From positions 1 through 39,476 of the forward strand of contig JASHNS010000074.1 of NCBI GenBank assembly GCA_030041515.1: DNA of 39,476 nucleotides, given 5' to 3'. Source of the stretch: Acidobacteriaceae bacterium (GTDB lineage: Bacteria > Acidobacteriota > Terriglobia > Terriglobales > Acidobacteriaceae). The position numbers and the translations under genes were made by a program. Below are positions 24,042 to 31,071 of this stretch, piece by piece. Under the pieces are notes generated by a model. That model saw only the letters and a list, made by a program, of their open reading frames with translations. It searched no databases and was not told where the DNA came from. How positions within the stretch are numbered: position 1 is the first letter of the stretch; each line of letters opens with the position of its first letter.

Positions 24042-24895
24042 TCCATCGCCCTCAGATCATCGACCGGCTCGGCGAACGAGCACGACCCGAAGCTGATCGC
24101 GAAATCCCGCCGCACCAGCTCCAGTTGGTCCGCCGTCATGGCATGCTCATGCCACCGGATCACATCATCGTCCACGCGAAAGGCCGTCGCGTCCTCTTCC
24201 GCCAGCGTCCGCTGCACTGCCGTGTTTTCCGCGCCGAACCACGCGAGCGCCGCCGCCAGAAACAGGTTGATGAAGCCGTGCATCGTCGCGCGGGCCGCTC
24301 CGTCCGGCGCCAGCAGGTGCAATCCGCGGATGGGATGGTGCAGCCCCGCCGTCGCCTTGAACGGCACGCGCTCTGCCGCGGAGGCCCGCAGAAACGCAGC
24401 CACCGCCTCGACCGACGGAATGGCATCCGCCGTCAGGCCGCCCGTCCGCAATTTCGCGCGCCCGCCGTTTGCCGCCAACAACGGCAGGATCTCCTGCGCC
24501 CGCTCCGGCGGAAATTCAACGTAACAGAAGCGCGATTTGGACAGGCCGCGTAAGGCCGCCTCAGCCGAGGCACGATCCGCCGCCTTCGCCTCGACGCTCC
24601 GCAGGAATACGGCGCCCTCCTGGAATTCCTCGACCGCGCGCCGGTCCGCCTCGTCAGCGCAGATCACGCTTAGCGTCCACGGCGGCTCGCGCTCGCCGCA
24701 GCACACGCGCTCGAAGCTCTCCGCGAACACGCCCAGCCGCGCCGCCGGAACCACAAACGATCCCAGCATCCAGCGGTCCTCGCCTGCCAGGGCGTCCTGG
24801 TAGTTGCGCACGGCCGACTCCATATCCAGGCCCGCCGGCGGAAACAAACCGGCATAGTCGACAACGTGCCGCAACAGCGTTTCCACTGCAGACAT
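24032..24895 (-). CDS. uncharacterised 287-aa protein between fahA and hmgA
   Basis: I do not recognise a named family. It has no signal peptide and no membrane span. It reads as an alpha/beta protein, possibly a TIM barrel: strand-like blocks with conserved-looking ends are RAKLRTGGLTA (about 146-156), VPFKATAGLHHPIRGLHLL (177-195) and ARATMHGFINLFLAAAL (201-217), with a C-terminal DFAISFGSCSFAEPVDDLRAMEWL. Residues K148, R150, K180, H186, H187 and H206 are candidate functional groups. The 10-bp overlap with fahA and its place after hmgA tie it to homogentisate catabolism. The pathway step with no recognisable gene here is maleylacetoacetate isomerase, so this is a candidate, although it does not look like the glutathione-transferase-type isomerase. 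Confidence 0.82.
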   Translation of the reverse strand: MSAVETLLRHVVDYAGLFPPAGLDMESAVRNYQDALAGEDRWMLGSFVVPAARLGVFAESFERVCCGEREPPWTLSVICADEADRRAVEEFQEGAVFLRSVEAKAADRASAEAALRGLSKSRFCYVEFPPERAQEILPLLAANGGRAKLRTGGLTADAIPSVEAVAAFLRASAAERVPFKATAGLHHPIRGLHLLAPDGAARATMHGFINLFLAAALAWFGAENTAVQRTLAEEDATAFRVDDDVIRWHEHAMTADQLELVRRDFAISFGSCSFAEPVDDLRAMEWL

Positions 24896-24943
24896 CGCTT
24901 CAATCCTTGCTTCAGTGTTCGTTGTCCAGTACTGTCAGCTTTT

Positions 24944-25003
24944 GCTGACCGCTTTTTCGCTCACCGGACCTCAGCCGACCGCTTTCTGGCTGACCGCTCC
25001 TTA
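24944..25003. repeat. four 15-bp tandem units ending at the hmgA stop codon
   Basis: Units at 24944-24958 (GCTGACCGCTTTTTC), 24959-24973, 24974-24988 (GCCGACCGCTTTCTG) and 24989-25003 (GCTGACCGCTCCTTA) keep an exact 15-bp period. The last unit ends in the complement of the hmgA TAA. The second unit is the most decayed. The array fills the gap between hmgA and the 287-aa gene. Confidence 0.75.
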
Positions 25004-26305
25004 GCTGCCTTTGAAGTGCTTCTTCAGCCCCTGCCAGCACTCGAAGTACTCGTGTTGCAGAATCTTCGTCTCCAGCGCGAACTTCGTGGGCCGCACCGGC
25101 AGCCCCGTCTCGAACATGAAGGCCAGGGTGTTGTCCAGTTTCACCGGCTTCAGCTCGGCTTTGCTGGCTTTCTCCCAAGTCTCGGCGTCGGGCCCGTGGC
25201 CGCTCATGCAGTTGTGCAGGCTCGCGCCGCCCGGCAGGAAGCCTTCGGCCTTGGCGTCGTACTCGCCGAAGACGAGCCCCATGAACTCGTTCATCATGTT
25301 GCGATGGAACCACGGCGGCCGGAAGGTATGCTCCGCCACCAGCCACCGCGGCGGGAATACGACGAAGTCCACGTTGGCGGTGCCAGGAATCGCGGTCGGC
25401 GAGGTCATCACGGAGTAGATCGACGGATCAGGATGGTCGAAGCTGACCGAGTTGATGCAGTTGAAGCGCGCCAGATCGTACTTGTACGGAGCGTAGTTGC
25501 CATGCCACGCCACCACGTCCAGCGGCGAGTGGTCGATCTCCGCCTCCCACAGCCGCCCCAGGAACTTGCCGACGATGCGGAAGTCCCCCTCCTTGTCTTC
25601 ATACGCCGCAATGGGCGTCAGGAAATCCCGCGCGTTCGCCAAACCGTTCGCGCCGATCGGTCCCAGTTCCGGCAATCGGAACGACAGTCCGTAGTTCTCG
25701 CAGATGTAACCGCGCGACGGACCGTCGAGATCCACGCGCATCTTCATCCCGCGCGGCACCACGCCAATTTCGCCCGGCTTCAGCCCCAGGATGCCCAACT
25801 CCGTGTGCACCCGGATCGCTCCGTCCTGCGGAACGATCAGCATCTCGCCGTCGGCGTTGTAGAAGTAGCGCCCCTTCATCGAGGCATTGGCCACATACAC
25901 GTGAACGCCAACCCCGATCTGCATCGCTGGATCGCCGCTGCCGCCCAGCGTCACGATGCCCTCGACGAAGTCCGTCTTCTTGTCCGGCATGGGCACCGGA
26001 TTCCACCGCATCTGATTCGGCGGCGTGGGCAGCTCATTGAAGGGCCCGCTGCGAAAGAGCCCCAGCCCGAGCGAGGGAATCTCCGAGAACGGCTTGTGGG
26101 TCACCGAAGGCCTGATCCGATACGTCCACGTGCGCCGATTCATCGCGCGCGGCGCCGTGAACGCCGTCCCGCTCAGTTGCTCGGTGTAGAGCCCCAGCGG
26201 CGCCTTCTGGGGCGCATTCTGTCCCTCGGGCAGCGCGCCTTTCACCGCTTCGGCGGCAAACTCGTTCCCAAATCCTGACTGGTAGTGCAGCTCTTTCTGA
26301 GCCAT
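25001..26305 (-). CDS. hmgA: homogentisate 1,2-dioxygenase
   Basis: 434-aa non-haem Fe(II) dioxygenase that opens homogentisate to maleylacetoacetate. The N-terminus [26 protein letters not shown] and the motif [11 protein letters not shown] are diagnostic. The iron ligands are present in [20 protein letters not shown] (His and Glu six residues apart, as in human H335/E341) and in [12 protein letters not shown] (third His). The length is normal for the family. The start is ATG 26305, with GGGAGG about 10 nt upstream; the TTG six codons earlier is not needed. It is first in the hmgA-(287 aa)-fahA unit, 100 bp downstream of the VOC gene. It is cytoplasmic and probably induced by tyrosine or homogentisate, but no operator is seen. 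Confidence 0.97.
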   Translation of the reverse strand: MAQKELHYQSGFGNEFAAEAVKGALPEGQNAPQKAPLGLYTEQLSGTAFTAPRAMNRRTWTYRIRPSVTHKPFSEIPSLGLGLFRSGPFNELPTPPNQMRWNPVPMPDKKTDFVEGIVTLGGSGDPAMQIGVGVHVYVANASMKGRYFYNADGEMLIVPQDGAIRVHTELGILGLKPGEIGVVPRGMKMRVDLDGPSRGYICENYGLSFRLPELGPIGANGLANARDFLTPIAAYEDKEGDFRIVGKFLGRLWEAEIDHSPLDVVAWHGNYAPYKYDLARFNCINSVSFDHPDPSIYSVMTSPTAIPGTANVDFVVFPPRWLVAEHTFRPPWFHRNMMNEFMGLVFGEYDAKAEGFLPGGASLHNCMSGHGPDAETWEKASKAELKPVKLDNTLAFMFETGLPVRPTKFALETKILQHEYFECWQGLKKHFKGS

Positions 26306-26405
26306 GTGCGGCGTTCCTCCCAATCGCGCAGCGGGCGTGCAAAGCCTCTGTGCGAAAACTCTATACGCTATCGGGAAAGATGCAGGCTTGGCAAATGTAC
26401 GAGCC

Positions 26406-26819
26406 TCACGCCTCCTCGTTCCACTGGAAGCACAGATTGAACCCGTCCGGATCGTGCAGGTAGAGCTGCTTCATCCCGTACGGCGCCACCTTCGGCGGTT
26501 TCACGGCGACGCCTTTGTCGCGCAGCTCTTCATACACACCATCGACATCCGGGCAGCCGAAGTAGAGGCAGATATCGTCATGCGCTGCCACACGCGTGCG
26601 ATCCGCCGGCACAGGCCGCTGGTGGTCGAATTCATAGATGTCGTTCAGCATAATCTCGGCCGCGCCCAGCCGCAGCAGCGCCCAGTGGAACTTGTCCGGT
26701 CCCAGCACCGGCGACGTGGTGACCACGTCGAATCCCAGCTTGTCCCGATAGAACCGCACCGCCGTCGGCATGTCGTACACGCCCAGAAGCGGGCACACCC
26801 CACGCACTTCGATGGCCAT
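26406..26819 (-). CDS. VOC-superfamily (glyoxalase/bleomycin-resistance fold) protein
   Basis: 137-aa single-domain protein with the beta-alpha-beta-beta-beta pattern of the vicinal oxygen chelate fold: [26 protein letters not shown] at the start and [15 protein letters not shown] at the end. The metal-site Glu often seen near the end (DPDGxxxE/Q) is replaced by Cys/Phe (GFNLCF), so metal chemistry is uncertain. It lies 100 bp upstream of hmgA on the same strand. It might act on an aromatic or dicarbonyl compound, but it is far too short for 4-hydroxyphenylpyruvate dioxygenase and could be unrelated to that pathway. Confidence 0.85.
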   Translation of the reverse strand: MAIEVRGVCPLLGVYDMPTAVRFYRDKLGFDVVTTSPVLGPDKFHWALLRLGAAEIMLNDIYEFDHQRPVPADRTRVAAHDDICLYFGCPDVDGVYEELRDKGVAVKPPKVAPYGMKQLYLHDPDGFNLCFQWNEEA

Positions 26820-26871
26820 CGCTCACCTCACGATGGCACCCAGCATACCGCGATTCAGAAGGGCCGCCGTC

Positions 26872-28272
26872 TCAGGCCTCGAATTCGCGCACGCGCTCGC
26901 CCTCGTGCAGCCGTTGCTCGCCAGACGCCGACGCGTCGCCGGAGACCGCATAAGCAACGGCCGCGCCAATCAGCGCCGGCACAATGAAGGCGTGCCCACC
27001 CGTCGCCTCCGCCACGAACACCACCGCCGCCAGCGGCGTCTTGTAACCCGCGGACAGAAACGACGCCATGCCCACCGCGGCAAACAGTCCTGTCGCCGGG
27101 CTATGCACGATGCTCTGGGCAAACGCCGTGCCCAGGCTGCCGCCGGTCAGAAACAGGGGCACGAACATCGCGCTTACGCCGCCGGCGGCGAGCGTGAACA
27201 GCGTCGCCGCCAGCTTAAAGGCGCCGAAGACGACCAGTTGCAGCGACCCGTGATGGCCATTCAGGATCATATCCACAGCTTCGTAATTCGGCCCCAGCGG
27301 CGTCAGATTTCCCGGATAGAGATACAGAAAACCCAGCCCGCACAGCCCGGTCAGCAACCCGCCAGTCGACAGCTTCAGCCAGTGCGGCCAGCTCCAGTCG
27401 ATCCACATCCTCCGCCCCCACCGGAACAGCAGCGTAAACACCACTGCGATCAGGCCGATGAGCAGACCCAGCAGCGCGCTCCAGTACACATCGGTGTGCG
27501 TAAATGTCGTCGATCCCTGGAAATCGAAGAGCGGAGCGGTGCCCAGAAATGCGCCAAGCGTGACAAATGCCACCACCGAGGCGATCAGCGACGGAACCAA
27601 AGCTTCGTGCGCCAGATCGTCGCGATACGGCATCTCCAGGGCGAAGACGATCCCGGTCAGCGGCGCGCGAAACACGGCCGACATGCCGGCAGCCGCGCCG
27701 CAGATCAGCAGAATCCGCCGCTCGCGGTCGTCCAGCCGCAGCCTGCGCATCACCGCGGCTCGCCGCGAGCCTTCGCGAACCACGAAATGCTTCCACATCC
27801 ACGATCCGATGGCCCCGCCGCCGTAGATGCTCGGACCCTCCAGTGCCGCGCTGCCGCCCATTCCGACCGTGGCAACGGCCGCCAGGATCTTAGGCACAAA
27901 CGAGCGCACGTCCATCCGCCCCTGATGGTCGTGATAGGCGCGAATGACCTCCTCGGTGGAGTGCTCATTCGGATCAGGCGTCGCGAACTGCATCAGCGCC
28001 CCGGCCACGCCGCATCCCAGCACCACTCCCGGCACAATCGCCCACCAGTGTTTCAGGTAGAAGCCCAGCACCGCCGGCCACAATTCGCGCAGGATGACCA
28101 CCGCAATCCCGGTGACCACGAGACCCGTCACCACCCCCACTGCCGGAGCAATCAGCAGCCACTTGCGCAGATCGCGGGCGTAGATCTCCTTCAAATCTCC
28201 CCGCACCATCTCGCCCACTCGCCTCAGCAGCGGATATCCAGTCACCTGCCCTGCGCTCGCCACGGGCCTCAT
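26872..28272 (-). CDS. ClC-family chloride channel / H+-anion antiporter
   Basis: 466-aa membrane protein of the ClC family, the length of a minimal bacterial ClC without CBS domains. The gating-glutamate motif is GMGGSAALEGPSIYGG at 137-152 (E145, the E148 position of E. coli ClC-ec1), and GGVSAMFVPLFLTGGSLG is the GxFxP region. GAAAGMSAVFRAPLTGIVFALE is also typical. The usual anion-selectivity motif GSGIP is not obvious: the region reads NEHSTEEVIRAYH (about 102-114), so anion preference is unclear. The start is ATG 28272, which overlaps the MarR stop as ATGA, so the regulator and channel are one unit under the palindrome promoter at 28750-28786. Confidence 0.92.
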   Translation of the reverse strand: MRPVASAGQVTGYPLLRRVGEMVRGDLKEIYARDLRKWLLIAPAVGVVTGLVVTGIAVVILRELWPAVLGFYLKHWWAIVPGVVLGCGVAGALMQFATPDPNEHSTEEVIRAYHDHQGRMDVRSFVPKILAAVATVGMGGSAALEGPSIYGGGAIGSWMWKHFVVREGSRRAAVMRRLRLDDRERRILLICGAAAGMSAVFRAPLTGIVFALEMPYRDDLAHEALVPSLIASVVAFVTLGAFLGTAPLFDFQGSTTFTHTDVYWSALLGLLIGLIAVVFTLLFRWGRRMWIDWSWPHWLKLSTGGLLTGLCGLGFLYLYPGNLTPLGPNYEAVDMILNGHHGSLQLVVFGAFKLAATLFTLAAGGVSAMFVPLFLTGGSLGTAFAQSIVHSPATGLFAAVGMASFLSAGYKTPLAAVVFVAEATGGHAFIVPALIGAAVAYAVSGDASASGEQRLHEGERVREFEA

Positions 28273-28709
28273 TGCGGCTTCCTCCGGGGCTGGATCGTGG
28301 GCTGCTGCGCTGCCCCGGCGCCTCTGAATCCTTCGCGCACCCTCCCAAGCTCTTCGTGGTGCAACAGGCTCAATCGCTCCAGAATGCGAGCGCCCCGCGC
28401 GGTCATGGTCACCACCACCTGCCGGCGATCCGCCGCGGAATTGCGCCGCCGCACCAGCCCCGCTTCCGCGGCGCGCTCCACAAGGCCCACGACGGAGTTG
28501 TTCCGTTCCTGCAGGAACTCCGCCAATTCTGAAATCGTGGCGGCGCCGTCTTCGGTGAAGCCGGCGATTCCCAGCAACAGCTGGTGCTGCTGGGGCGTGA
28601 CACCGCAGCTCCGCGCCGCTTTCTCGCTGAATCGCAGGAAGCGGCGAAGGTTGTAGCGGAATTGAGCAAGGCCGCGGATCATTGCCCGATCCGACATGGG
28701 GACTGGCAT
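28269..28709 (-). CDS. MarR-family transcriptional regulator
   Basis: 146-aa winged-helix regulator. The core is GVTPQQHQLLLGIAGFTEDGAATISELAEFLQERNNSVVGLVERAAEAGLVRRRNSAADRRQVVVTMTARGARIL, with recognition helix ERNNSVVGLVERAAEAG and wing RRRNSAADRRQVVV. C-terminal dimer helices follow, then a Pro/Arg-rich tail. MarR proteins normally repress their own operon and let go on ligand binding. The two perfect palindromes upstream (28750-28786) are the expected operator. It is coupled by ATGA to the ClC gene, so it probably controls ion-channel expression. ATG 28709 or 28697 could be the start. Confidence 0.93.
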   Translation of the reverse strand: MPVPMSDRAMIRGLAQFRYNLRRFLRFSEKAARSCGVTPQQHQLLLGIAGFTEDGAATISELAEFLQERNNSVVGLVERAAEAGLVRRRNSAADRRQVVVTMTARGARILERLSLLHHEELGRVREGFRGAGAAQQPTIQPRRKPQ

Positions 28710-28749
28710 GCAGGAAGACCGTTTCCGGGCGCCCGGATACCGCGCCCTT

Positions 28750-28786
28750 AGATCGCATTGCGATCTATTTTACATCGCAATGCGAT
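28750..28786 (-). promoter_or_regulatory. double palindrome operator over the marR-clc promoter
   Basis: AGATCGCATTGCGATCT (28750-28766) is a perfect 8+1+8 palindrome and ATCGCAATGCGAT (28774-28786) a perfect 6+1+6 one. The two share the ATCGCA half-site. The centres are 22 bp apart, about two helical turns. Between them, on the minus strand, lies TAAAAT (28772-28767), a good -10 box. Bound MarR dimers would block the promoter. Confidence 0.8.
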
Positions 28787-28833
28787 CTTTTATTGAAACA
28801 GAGATTTCGGTCGCCCCCGGCGCCGGCTCACTG

Positions 28834-29493
28834 CTAAAACGCCGCCTTCCCCTCGATCGGGTCGCTGGCGCAGTCCCGCGGAGCGCCCACCGCGCCCTGG
28901 AGCCACACTCGATGCTCGCCCCAGGAGATTTCGCATACTCGTCGTGTAGGAACCAACTGCTCCCCGTAGGCCCACTGGCGCGCCCGCACCGCCAGGTAGC
29001 CAATATGCCACGACTTATCGCCGATCAGATAACCTTCGAGGCGGCCCATCAGCCCCTGCGAACCCCACACCTCGTAGCCTTTGACGTCCCCGGTTCTGCG
29101 CAAATGCGGGTCGTCCGTGACGCCGCCCCCGAATTCCCGCTGAGCGGCGATCGCTGGAAAATGCCACTTCGCCTCGTCGTCGGGCCAGCCGAAATGCCGG
29201 CTCCAGGCCCGTTCCTGCTGCCGCGAGACGGGACGCACTGTCTCTGCCGGCGGGCTGCTCAACACCTGCTGCAATGTCAGTTCGGTAGGCACCCGCTTGC
29301 CCTGCCAGTCCGGGACGCCGACTGCCGACGTGCAAAGTACAACCGGCTGAGAGCCCAGCCACTTCCCCGCATCAACCACCAGATAACGAACCAGCCAGGA
29401 CTGGTCGTCGAACAGAAATCCCTGGATCGGCCTCTTCTCGCCGTCCGCCGTGACGATTGGATATCGCAACAAAATCCCGAGCGTGTGAAACAC
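28834..29493 (-). CDS. protein with two PRC-barrel-like domains
   Basis: 219-aa cytoplasmic protein. Two similar halves can be seen: GEKRPIQGFLFDDQSWLVRYLVVDAGKWL (about 16-44) and GLMGRLEGYLIGDKSWHIGYLAVRARQWA (about 148-176), each matching the PRC-barrel pattern 'G.v.d.l.d...w.irylvv..g.wl'. The start is taken as GTG 29493 because GGGAGAAG lies about 7 nt upstream; the frame to 29574 has no good start signal. PRC-barrel proteins bind other proteins or RNA in varied contexts (RNA processing, photosynthetic reaction centre H subunit, sporulation); a specific role here is unknown. It diverges from the SDR gene across 249 bp. Confidence 0.82.
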   Translation of the reverse strand: MFHTLGILLRYPIVTADGEKRPIQGFLFDDQSWLVRYLVVDAGKWLGSQPVVLCTSAVGVPDWQGKRVPTELTLQQVLSSPPAETVRPVSRQQERAWSRHFGWPDDEAKWHFPAIAAQREFGGGVTDDPHLRRTGDVKGYEVWGSQGLMGRLEGYLIGDKSWHIGYLAVRARQWAYGEQLVPTRRVCEISWGEHRVWLQGAVGAPRDCASDPIEGKAAF

Positions 29494-29606
29494 TGCACTT
29501 CTCCCTGCGATTCGCTGACGTTCCGGCCTGCCGGCGCATCGTGGCACGCGTCCGGTGGCCGCCCAGAACTCCATTGTATCGCCTCACGATATATTAGAGA
29601 TGAGTC

Positions 29607-29622
29607 AACAGGTACCCCTGTT
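29607..29622. promoter_or_regulatory. 16-bp perfect dyad in the divergent intergenic region
   Basis: AACAGG (29607-29612), TACC, CCTGTT (29617-29622). The dyad lies between the divergent PRC-barrel and SDR genes, about 50 bp upstream of the SDR promoter's -35 box. It is a candidate operator for either gene; the protein is unknown. Confidence 0.4.
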
Positions 29623-29656
29623 ACTTTTCCTCGCGCTCTCCGATGGCCGGCCGCTG

Positions 29657-29684
29657 TTGCCATACGATTGCGGAAGCTTAGAAT
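29657..29684 (+). promoter_or_regulatory. promoter for the SDR gene
   Basis: TTGCCA (29657-29662), 16-bp spacer, TAGAAT (29679-29684), about 58 bp upstream of ATG 29743. An imperfect inverted repeat ATTGCGGAA/TTCCGGCAAT spans the -10 box. Confidence 0.5.
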
Positions 29685-29742
29685 TCCGGCAATCGATCTA
29701 CACAATTCGCGCATCCTCTTCCCACCACCCAGGAGACTCCTC

Positions 29743-30519
29743 ATGCAATGCACCGGCAACACCATTCTCATCACCGGAGGCACTTCCGGCATCGGACGCG
29801 CCCTCGCCGAAGCCTTCCACCAACTCGGAAACGAGGTCATCGTGGCCGGGCGGCGCCGCGAGCTTCTCGACAGGGTGACTACCGAGAACCCTGGCATGCG
29901 TTCCGCCGTTCTCGATGTGCAGGACCTCGGGGGTCTCGAAGCCTTCACGGACCGTATCGTCCGCAACCATCCCTCCCTCAACGTCCTGATCAACAACGCC
30001 GGGATCATGAAGCCCGAAAACCTCCGCAAGGGCGACGACTTTTCCACCGTCGAAGCGACGATCACGACGAATCTGATCGCCCCGCTGCGGCTCACGGCCG
30101 CGTTACTGCCGCACCTGCAACAGCAACCCCGTGCTGCCGTCATGAATGTCTCCTCGGGGCTCGCCTTCGTCCCGATGGCGCTGACGCCAACCTACTGCGC
30201 CACCAAGGCAGCGATGCATTCCTGGACGCAATCCCTGCGCTGGCAACTGCGCAGCTCCTCCGTAGAGGTGCTGGAACTGATTCCGCCCTACGTGCAGACA
30301 GAACTGATGGGGCCTCGCCAAACGCAGGACCCACGCGCCATGCCCCTCGCCGAGTTCATCAGGGAAGCGATGCAGATCCTCCGCACCCAGCCCGCGGTTC
30401 AGGAGATTTGCGTCCAGCGCGTCTATCCTCTGCGTTACGCCGGCAGCCTGGATCTGGTGAAGTACACCGAGATGTTTCAGGGGCTGAACAGCGGTTTCGG
30501 CGGGGATCACCAGGAGTAA
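29743..30519 (+). CDS. short-chain dehydrogenase/reductase, DltE-like
   Basis: 258-aa NAD(P)-dependent oxidoreductase of the classical SDR family. The Rossmann motif TGGTSGIG is at 11-18, NNAGIM at about 85-90, the catalytic Ser is in NVSSGLAFVP, and the Tyr-Lys pair is in YCATKAAMHSW (Y-x3-K). The sequence is closest in style to DltE-type SDRs (QCTGNTILITGGTSGIGRALAEAF), often labelled 'involved in D-alanine esterification', although their real substrate is unknown and no dlt genes occur here. The start is ATG 29743 with AGGAG 7 nt upstream; the very long frame to 28696 is spurious. Confidence 0.93.
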   Translation: MQCTGNTILITGGTSGIGRALAEAFHQLGNEVIVAGRRRELLDRVTTENPGMRSAVLDVQDLGGLEAFTDRIVRNHPSLNVLINNAGIMKPENLRKGDDFSTVEATITTNLIAPLRLTAALLPHLQQQPRAAVMNVSSGLAFVPMALTPTYCATKAAMHSWTQSLRWQLRSSSVEVLELIPPYVQTELMGPRQTQDPRAMPLAEFIREAMQILRTQPAVQEICVQRVYPLRYAGSLDLVKYTEMFQGLNSGFGGDHQE

Positions 30520-30571
30520 GCCTGGCACTCCGCTGGAGGCGGATGTCGACCTGCCGCCATGACCATGTCCT

Positions 30572-30587
30572 TGTGATGGCAGTCACA
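30572..30587. promoter_or_regulatory. perfect CRP-type binding site
   Basis: TGTGA-TGGCAG-TCACA matches the TGTGA-N6-TCACA consensus of CRP-type regulators exactly. Its centre (30579.5) is 41.5 bp upstream of 30621, the start predicted from the -10-like GACAAT at 30609-30614. That is the classic class II activator position. The downstream gene encodes a cyclic-nucleotide-binding-fold protein without a DNA-binding domain. Confidence 0.55.
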
Positions 30588-30623
30588 TCCCGACGGAGGC
30601 AGACGTCGGACAATCTTTCCTGT

Positions 30624-30649
30624 GGCGGGCTGCTGCGCCCGCCTTTTCT
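30624..30649 (+). terminator. terminator-like hairpin ending 2 nt before a start codon
   Basis: GGCGGGC (30624-30630), loop TGCTGC, GCCCGCC (30637-30643), then TTTTCT. This is a textbook intrinsic terminator on the plus strand. It may end SDR transcripts, or act as an attenuator or 5' stem-loop for the next gene, whose ATG is at 30652. A smaller stem, CCGACG/CGTCGG (30590-30609), precedes it. Confidence 0.6.
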
Positions 30650-30651
30650 CG

Positions 30652-31062
30652 ATGACGACTGACCTGGCTGAACTGAAAACCGAGCTTGAGCGTCTCGCTT
30701 CGAATATCTCTGTGTCTGCCGGTTCCGCTCTCTTCCGTTGTGGTGACCCGGCCTCCGGGGTTTTCCTCATCCGCAGGGGCTCCGTGCGCATGGCTCTCGA
30801 CGATGCCGGTGAGGTTTTCGAGGAGCGCCTCCTCGGCCCTGGAGAAATCATCGGTTTGCCCGCTGCTCTGACCGGAAATTACAGCCTTTCCGCCCAGGCC
30901 GCTGAGGATTCCGAGCTGGGCTACATTCCCGCTCCCCTTGTCACATCCCTGCTGGAGTGCTCGCCGCGCCTCTGTTTGCTGGCCACCCGCGTCATGAGCG
31001 CAGAGATCGCCCGCATGCGGTCGGCTCTCCGCGACGGCATCCACGTCGCTGTGCACGAATAG
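30652..31062 (+). CDS. stand-alone cyclic nucleotide-binding-fold protein (no HTH)
   Basis: 136-aa protein with a single cNMP-binding beta-roll: LERLASNISVSAGSALFRCGDPASGVFLIRRGSVRMALDDAGEVFEERLLGPGEIIGLPAALTGNYSLSAQAAEDSELGYI, followed by a C helix (LLECSPRLCLLATRVMSAEIARMRSALRD). The helix-turn-helix of Crp/Fnr proteins is missing. The phosphate-binding cassette has GE (in GPGEIIGLP) but lacks the Arg of the 'RSA' element (SLSAQA instead), so cAMP binding is doubtful. Four Cys could allow redox sensing. The start is ATG 30652; GTG 30622 is an alternative. There is no Shine-Dalgarno. It converges with cobB with 9 bp between stops. It may be a soluble sensor or partner protein. Confidence 0.82.
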   Translation: MTTDLAELKTELERLASNISVSAGSALFRCGDPASGVFLIRRGSVRMALDDAGEVFEERLLGPGEIIGLPAALTGNYSLSAQAAEDSELGYIPAPLVTSLLECSPRLCLLATRVMSAEIARMRSALRDGIHVAVHE

Positions 31063-31071
31063 GCCTTCGGA

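Noticed and set aside
21873-25003. CRISPR array
   Set aside because: The repeats are contiguous short units without spacers and there are no cas genes.
26770-28656. Long plus-strand open frame opposite the ClC/MarR genes
   Set aside because: Gln/Arg/His-rich translation typical of the antisense of GC-rich genes; the minus-strand proteins are clear families.
28710-29742. Extension of the SDR frame back to 28696
   Set aside because: Overlaps the PRC-barrel gene; the strong AGGAG-ATG at 29743 and the SDR N-terminus fix the start.
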